Shown in pieces: positions 30,470 through 34,835 of a stretch of DNA of 34,835 nucleotides. Location of the stretch: NCBI GenBank assembly GCA_032718475.1, contig JAUCBJ010007233.1, positions 1 to 34,835 on the forward strand, given 5' to 3'. Position 1 is the first letter of the stretch; every line of letters starts with the position of its first letter. The stretch is from Nemertoderma westbladi (Eukaryota > Xenacoelomorpha > Nemertodermatida > Nemertodermatidae). Under the pieces are notes generated by a model. It did no database searches. It saw only the letters and a list, made by a program, of their open reading frames with translations, and was not told the DNA's origin. Both the position numbers and the translations under genes were made by a program.

Positions 30470-31453
30470 TCAATCGACACGCTCCGCAATGGGCAGTTCC
30501 GTTGTCATTGGCTGTTCCCTTGTTGTTTGCAATTCTGTTGTCCTTTGCTCTCTTAGAGTGCGTCTTTTCTGTCGAGCTTTGTATTCTGCCTCTCTTTCTG
30601 CTTTTGACAAGTCCTTATCGAAGTAGTACGTTGTATCTCCGACGGTAAAATTTCTGCGGGAGATGACTAGATTAGCCTCTTCCGGATTGTTAAATGCCAA
30701 GAGCAATGGTCTCGCTGAGTTGTCGTCACGCGGTTTACCCAACCTGTTGAGTGATCGAAATTGTAATTTTTCACCCAGTGATTCCTCCAAGAATTTGGCA
30801 TCATTGGTTCGTTGTTGAGTTGGCTTATTGGCTGAGTTATCGCCAGGGATTCTTCTGATTACAGCATTACACTTACGTTGGTCGTTTAATCTTATGACTC
30901 TCTCGATTGATTCTGTATCAACACTCTGTTTGTCTGTGCCCTGTTGTGTTTGTATTTCAATTTTTTTATTGAGGTTTTCTAGATTTTTGGAGTTACGGCG
31001 AACTACATCAACCCAGCTCGGCCCACAATCTCCAACTGTATCATCATCTTCCTGGTTACTCAGCTTCGTTTCGAGATTACTTTGGGATTCCTCAATCTTC
31101 AGCAGTCTATCTTCCATCTCGCCCTTCAGTGTTGTTAACTCACAACCCATAACAATCGTGTCCTTGCCATCTAGTCCTTCTTTTAATACTCCACTCACTC
31201 TCTCCAGTTCTTGTTGCAACATCAGATTATCCTCTTCTAAGGACATCAGCCGGGAAGCAGCGCAAAAACCACATACAAATTTCTTGGTCGCAAAGGACTT
31301 TTTGCGGGACATTTCCTCGGGTACTTGAATTTCAGTCCAAATTGTACAGTTTGAACATTCGACACTTGTCTGAACGTATTTCTTTTGTGAATTTTTTTGT
31401 GATGTCGCTGACGGAGCCTTAACCAAAGATGATCTTCGATTCCCTTCATTCAT
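30470..31453 (-). CDS. LINE ORF1 protein (zinc-binding, coiled coil, RRM-like), intact frame
   Basis: The 327-residue frame has the layout of ORF1 proteins of CR1/L2-type LINEs. A Cys-rich zinc-binding motif lies at ~33-65 ('CSNCTIW' and 'CGFCAAS'). A coiled coil follows at ~70-130 (MSLEEDNLMLQQELERV and on). A second helical region (NSKNLENLNKKI) leads to an RNA-binding, RRM-like part ('CNAVIRRIPGD', then 'RPLLLAFNNPEEANLVISRR'), and the protein ends in a basic tail. Such proteins coat the element RNA in the cytoplasm and help nucleic-acid annealing. It lies immediately upstream of ORF2 in the same frame and ends in a single TGA followed by CGG. The frame has no break, but the element is disabled in ORF2. 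Confidence 0.82.
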   Translation of the reverse strand: MNEGNRRSSLVKAPSATSQKNSQKKYVQTSVECSNCTIWTEIQVPEEMSRKKSFATKKFVCGFCAASRLMSLEEDNLMLQQELERVSGVLKEGLDGKDTIVMGCELTTLKGEMEDRLLKIEESQSNLETKLSNQEDDDTVGDCGPSWVDVVRRNSKNLENLNKKIEIQTQQGTDKQSVDTESIERVIRLNDQRKCNAVIRRIPGDNSANKPTQQRTNDAKFLEESLGEKLQFRSLNRLGKPRDDNSARPLLLAFNNPEEANLVISRRNFTVGDTTYYFDKDLSKAEREAEYKARQKRRTLREQRTTELQTTREQPMTTELPIAERVD

Positions 31454-31949
31454 TTTGGAGGTTGTCTCTGTTCAGCAGTTGGTGTGATGCAATGCAGACC
31501 AGCAATACCAGTTATAATATATATAATTACAAATCAATAGGATACGTAATCAGTACAATATAAACGAGAAGGGTTTGTAACGTCCAACCATATACAGTAG
31601 AGAAACACACGGAGAGAAGCACACCGGGAGAAGTGTGACGCTGATTGCCTGGAACTTTATGGTGCTGTCAGGAAATTAGTACACGCTTATATAGTACTAG
31701 CAGGCAATACCCGATACATGTTACCCAGTATTTCCCGCTACCGGCATAGGCCTACTGGCGTACGACAGATTGAGCATTCTAGTCTAGATAGTCTAGTTAC
31801 AGTACATTCAACTGGACGGCTGTATGGCCTTACCCTGGTACAGTGGTAGCCCGTACTCGTATGATGCTACCGGTACGGTACCGCGACCGTTCCGGTACAG
31901 GTAGGCCTAGGTGGTACCATTTGGCCCGTATGCTAAGTGATTTTTTTGT
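31454..31949. other. 5' flank of the LINE and unique DNA
   Basis: Roughly 500 bp without recognisable genes. The part next to 31453 is presumably the LINE 5' UTR; no clear 5' end or target duplication is visible. TAGGCCTA, ACCGGT and GGTACC words are again common at 31,730-31,920. Confidence 0.45.
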
Positions 31950-31959
31950 GCGCCCAACG

Positions 31960-32110
31960 CGACGCGGCGCAGAAAAAAATGTGCGCCTGCGCAGTCGAAA
32001 ACAGTGCAAAATCCGCGTGCGCAGCAGAAAAACTGCGCGAGATTGGCGCGCGCAGCAGAAATTCTGCGCGAGATTGGCGCGCACAGCAGAAATACTGCGC
32101 GAAATCTCCT
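31960..32110. repeat. 31-bp GCGC-rich minisatellite
   Basis: 'cagcagaaa' recurs at 32022, 32053 and 32084 (exact 31-bp period). Each is followed by 'ctgcgcgagattggcgcg' or a close variant, with two degenerate units upstream (from ~31,966). Units contain short self-complementary 'gcagaaattctgc' hairpins. The six-frame open stretches over this block are artefacts of GC-rich repetition. Confidence 0.85.
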
Positions 32111-32327
32111 ACCACGTACCTGGCTGCCTACTGCTGTACTGGCCTAAAGCTGTAAAGCACACCAAGCAGCCAAGTAGCAAGTAGGAGGCTTATTATTTCA
32201 GTATTTCTTACAGTCTTATCTGTATTGTCATTACCCTGTTACCGGTAGTCAGCAGACTGCCAGGGGTAGTGGGTAGGTCTACTTACCGGTACTGACTTAG
32301 TGCTGTAGTGCAAGTCTGAGCCGTGCT

Positions 32328-32515
32328 ATCAATTTTCTGCGCCTGCGCCTGTCGCGCCGCGCTCTAAATTTTCTGCGCCTGCGCGCTGCGCGGCGCTGCG
32401 CTGCGCTCTCAATTTTCTGCGCCTGCGCGCTGCGCGGCGCTGCGCTCTCAATTTTCTGCGCCTGCTCCAAATTATGGAAAAAATTGTGCGCCGAACGCGT
32501 TCGGCGTACATGCCC
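32328..32515. repeat. GCGC-rich minisatellite, units of ~36-46 bp
   Basis: 'aattttctgcgcctg' recurs four times (about 32331, 32367, 32413 and 32450), separated by runs of GCGCTGCGCGGCGCTGCG type with variable length. It ends with the palindrome 'gccgaacgcgttcggc' at ~32491-32506. It is composed of the same short words as the 31,960-32,110 block in opposite orientation ('ttctgcgc' versus 'gcgcagaa'), so the two may be arms of one element. Confidence 0.75.
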
Positions 32516-32648
32516 TACTTAGCAGAATGGCCATTTGGTAGTAATTAAATCAATTACTATACTGCTATAGGCTGATAGGTAGGTATTTAAGGTGCCGTAT
32601 TACAACATTAGGCTAAACTACCAACAGAACAAGTTATTTATTATTATT

Positions 32649-34041
32649 ATGCCTAATTATTGTTGCGTATTTGGCTGCGACGGCAATTACGCAGGAAATC
32701 CCGTTCGTGTAGTGAAACTTCCTCCTGTCGATGCCGAACGAGATCAGTGGATCGCCGCGCTACCACGATGCAATGCAGATGACGGCTCTCTGTTTAAGTA
32801 TGGAAGCACTGCCGTCATTTGTACTCAACAGTGGCCAGAGTTTTCCAAGGGAATTCCGCACAAGAAAGTCCCTGGCGGTTCCTTGCGACCAACAATATTC
32901 CATTATACTTCCCTGGACTTCCCTTATCGTGAGTTCCGCCGCGACCCCCCACTCCACGAGACATCCCTCCCATTGAGGAACGCCAACTTCAGTTACTCAA
33001 TGAGTGCATGGAGTGAGATTTAATTGGGGGCTTTTTGCAGCTGACTGAACCTGCCTGCCTGTTGTTTCTATGTGGCTAAAGGGAATTGCAGGATACAGTC
33101 GCGTACTGACATTTTTGTGAAACTATCGCAGTTCCAAGTATTGCTCTTCTTTTTCCATAACGCAGTATACAGTATATTGGACAGGTTTCACTTTCATCAA
33201 AGAGTCAACTTTCCTCGGACCTGTTTGTATCAGCCGATCGGCGGTTGATCAGCTGGGTTGCAGCTTGGGGTTTTCGCATTGCCTCGCTCGTAATAGCCAA
33301 CTAATACGTTGGTCTCAGTTGGAAGAAGTCATTGCAGTCGTGAAACGTAATGTTGGTACTACGACATCGCTACTTACGAAAGCTAAGGAGTACGTTAATG
33401 CCGCGATTGATCTTGAGTCATCCAAATATAAGTCTCAGCTTGAGTTTATACTTTAGACTTTGTTCTATTAGACGATATCCCATCCACTTTGAAAGCACCT
33501 GAACATCCGAAAGTATGTCCTAATAACAACGGAAATGCTGAGAAAAATTTAACAGCTAGTGGATATTGAAGTCAGTTATGATGAGTTTCAGGCAGCTGGA
33601 TACGTCGCAGGATTCCTGGTAAAGGTAATCCCAGAGTTAGACATCACAGGTGATATTTAAGAGGAGGATAATATATTTACCCAAGCCTTAACTCGTGGTG
33701 TATTACAACTTAATCCGCATCACCTGGTATGGTGGACCAGGACCATGGCGTCTGCTGCATGGGTGGATGCTGTACATGATGGAACTATACCTATACGGTA
33801 CTACAAACAACTAACTCAAGTAATACACATTATTGCGGTCTATTACGGTATATCCCAACTGCCACCAATAGCTGATTGCTGTACCCTAGCAAACGCCCTT
33901 CTTAATGAAGTACAAAAGCGATCTATGGAAAGGCAGAAACGGCGCGACTCACATTCTGGTGATAAGGCAGCACAAACTAAATTCCTCCGAATAACGGGAA
34001 GGGGACAAAATAAGGGGGGGGGGGGAAACTGGACGCAATAA
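32649..34041 (+). pseudogene. THAP-domain protein gene or transposon relic, broken
   Basis: The first frame (32649-33023) starts with a THAP zinc-finger: 'MPNYCCVFGC' (C5 and C10 as the first ligand pair), 'VVKLPP', W34, then 'VICTQQWPEFSKG' and 'LRPTIF'. The upstream ATG at 32592 is in frame, but THAP domains begin at M-P-x-x-C, so 32649 is chosen. The last ligand of the C2CH set should be His; here position 61 is Gln, so zinc binding is probably lost. Later pieces follow in other frames: ~33040-33245 (RTDIFVKLSQF), 33265-33456 (WSQLEEVIAVVKRNV) and 33553-34041 ('YVAGFLVKV', 'LVWWTRTMASAAWVDAV'), the last with one internal TAA at 33658. THAP domains bind DNA and occur in P-type transposases and host factors. 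I cannot tell which this was. Confidence 0.7.
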
Positions 34042-34075
34042 AAATTCATCCCTCTCCAGGGGAAATTCGACGCAA

Positions 34076-34835
34076 ATGGAATTGGAATTGGAATTTTTTA
34101 TTTGACATTAAATCAGTTAAAAACAAGCACTAAAGATAGCATTAAAATATAACATATGAAGTGTAAGGAAAAGGTAAAGGCAACAAACCAATGTACAGTA
34201 TGGTATTCAACATGTCCTAGAAAAAGTATTTTAACGGAAAACAGTACAAAACAAACATAGATAAATAAAATGACCTTCAATAAATTTTAAACACCATTTA
34301 CAACATAATTATGGTAAGACATTTCTATTTCAGGATTTAGGGCCAACAACACGAGATACGGACCGATACGAGATGAAAGGTGTAAGTGCAGCAACTATAA
34401 AAATTATTGAAATTTTACTAAAAATTATTGTAATTATGATAAGGAATTTAGGACCATACTGTACGAAGACAGTGGATACGAGGTGCAAGGTATAAATAAA
34501 AGAAACAACAACAGAATAATTATAAAAACGTTCGACACCAATAAAATCTATATTTTATGAACTGTATTTATTTCTATTGTCTTACTAAAAATATTATGTA
34601 CTGTAGTTATTTATGATAAGTTTACCGCGTTAAGTTAGAAATTATAAATACACAATGCATATATTATATATACTAAGACTTAATTACAGAATTGAGCAGT
34701 GATTTGCCGTCGAGGATAACCCCATGAGACTATGTCTCGTTTTCATGAGGGTCCTCACTATATCAGGAAATATTAAAATCGATAATGGTTCTATGAAGTT
34801 TATTTATTTATTTTTTATTTATTTATTATTTATTT
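34076..34835 (-). repeat. LINE-type 3' region with (GGAATT)n-type tail, continues past the window
   Basis: Read on the minus strand from the window edge, a hairpin block ('cctcatgaaaacgag...catggggttatcctcg', 34706-34765) related to 24,857-24,898 is followed by AT-rich sequence and an AAAAAATTCC-type start of tandem AATTCC repeats (34078-34098). The middle contains two imperfect copies of a ~110-bp segment ('ggatttagggcca...gatacgagatgaaaggt' at ~34334 and 'ggaatttaggacca...gatacgaggtgcaaggt' at ~34442). The window ends in (TTTA)n. Confidence 0.5.

Noticed and set aside
29815-30648. Plus-strand Gly/Arg-rich frames (DGAVGVRG type)
   Set aside because: They are the antisense of the 30-bp minisatellite in the LINE ORF2, whose minus-strand frame continues into the endonuclease.
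31830-32184. Arg/Ala-rich frames on both strands over the GCGC-rich block
   Set aside because: They follow from the 31-bp minisatellite and have no domain.

Overview
The window is nuclear DNA from a multicellular animal. It holds animal-type mobile elements (non-LTR retrotransposons, a Helitron helicase, TIR transposons and MITEs), long satellite arrays, THAP zinc-finger coding sequence, and an open reading frame homologous to the Polycomb protein SUZ12. There is no operon structure, no rRNA or tRNA, and no bacterial gene. The abundance of tandem arrays and many short AGGCCT/ACCGGT palindromic words would suit a marine invertebrate, but I cannot name the group from sequence alone.

Layout. 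(1) 1-5,050: decayed mobile-element coding sequence, all on the minus strand: a Ulp1/C48 peptidase fragment without its catalytic cysteine, a LINE ORF1/endonuclease fragment, and a frameshifted Helitron/PIF1 helicase. (2) 5,390-15,130: a satellite district. It has a 34-bp array (17 units), a 4.1-kb array of another 34-bp unit built around GATCCCG, a 48-bp array with the same core, and a 2-kb, 30-bp array with higher-order structure. (3) 15,577-18,102: a foldback (long inverted-repeat) element with an insertion in each arm. (4) 18,354-20,237: an intact, intronless, divergent SUZ12-like gene on the minus strand, the only clearly intact non-transposon coding sequence here. (5) 22,534-24,665: a non-autonomous Mutator-like element with ~200-bp TIRs and a perfect 9-bp target-site duplication, carrying three nested MITEs, one made of inverted TTTTGGGGTA repeats. 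(6) 25,040-26,440: a 73-bp satellite. (7) ~26,540-31,453: a nearly full-length but frameshifted CR1/L2-type LINE on the minus strand. Its ORF1 and ORF2 share one frame and are separated by a single UGA-CGG. (8) 31,950-32,515: GCGC-rich minisatellites. (9) 32,649-34,041: a broken THAP-domain gene on the plus strand. (10) 34,076-end: 3' end of another LINE-type repeat, related to one at 24,723-24,900.

The parts do not form a pathway. This is a transposon and satellite graveyard surrounding one apparently preserved chromatin-regulator gene. The best candidate for new biology is the SUZ12-like single-exon gene. The best-resolved structural finds are the nested Mutator-like element, the in-frame UGA-CGG junction of the LINE, and the GATCCCG satellite family bounded by inverted GTTTAAAC-containing repeats.
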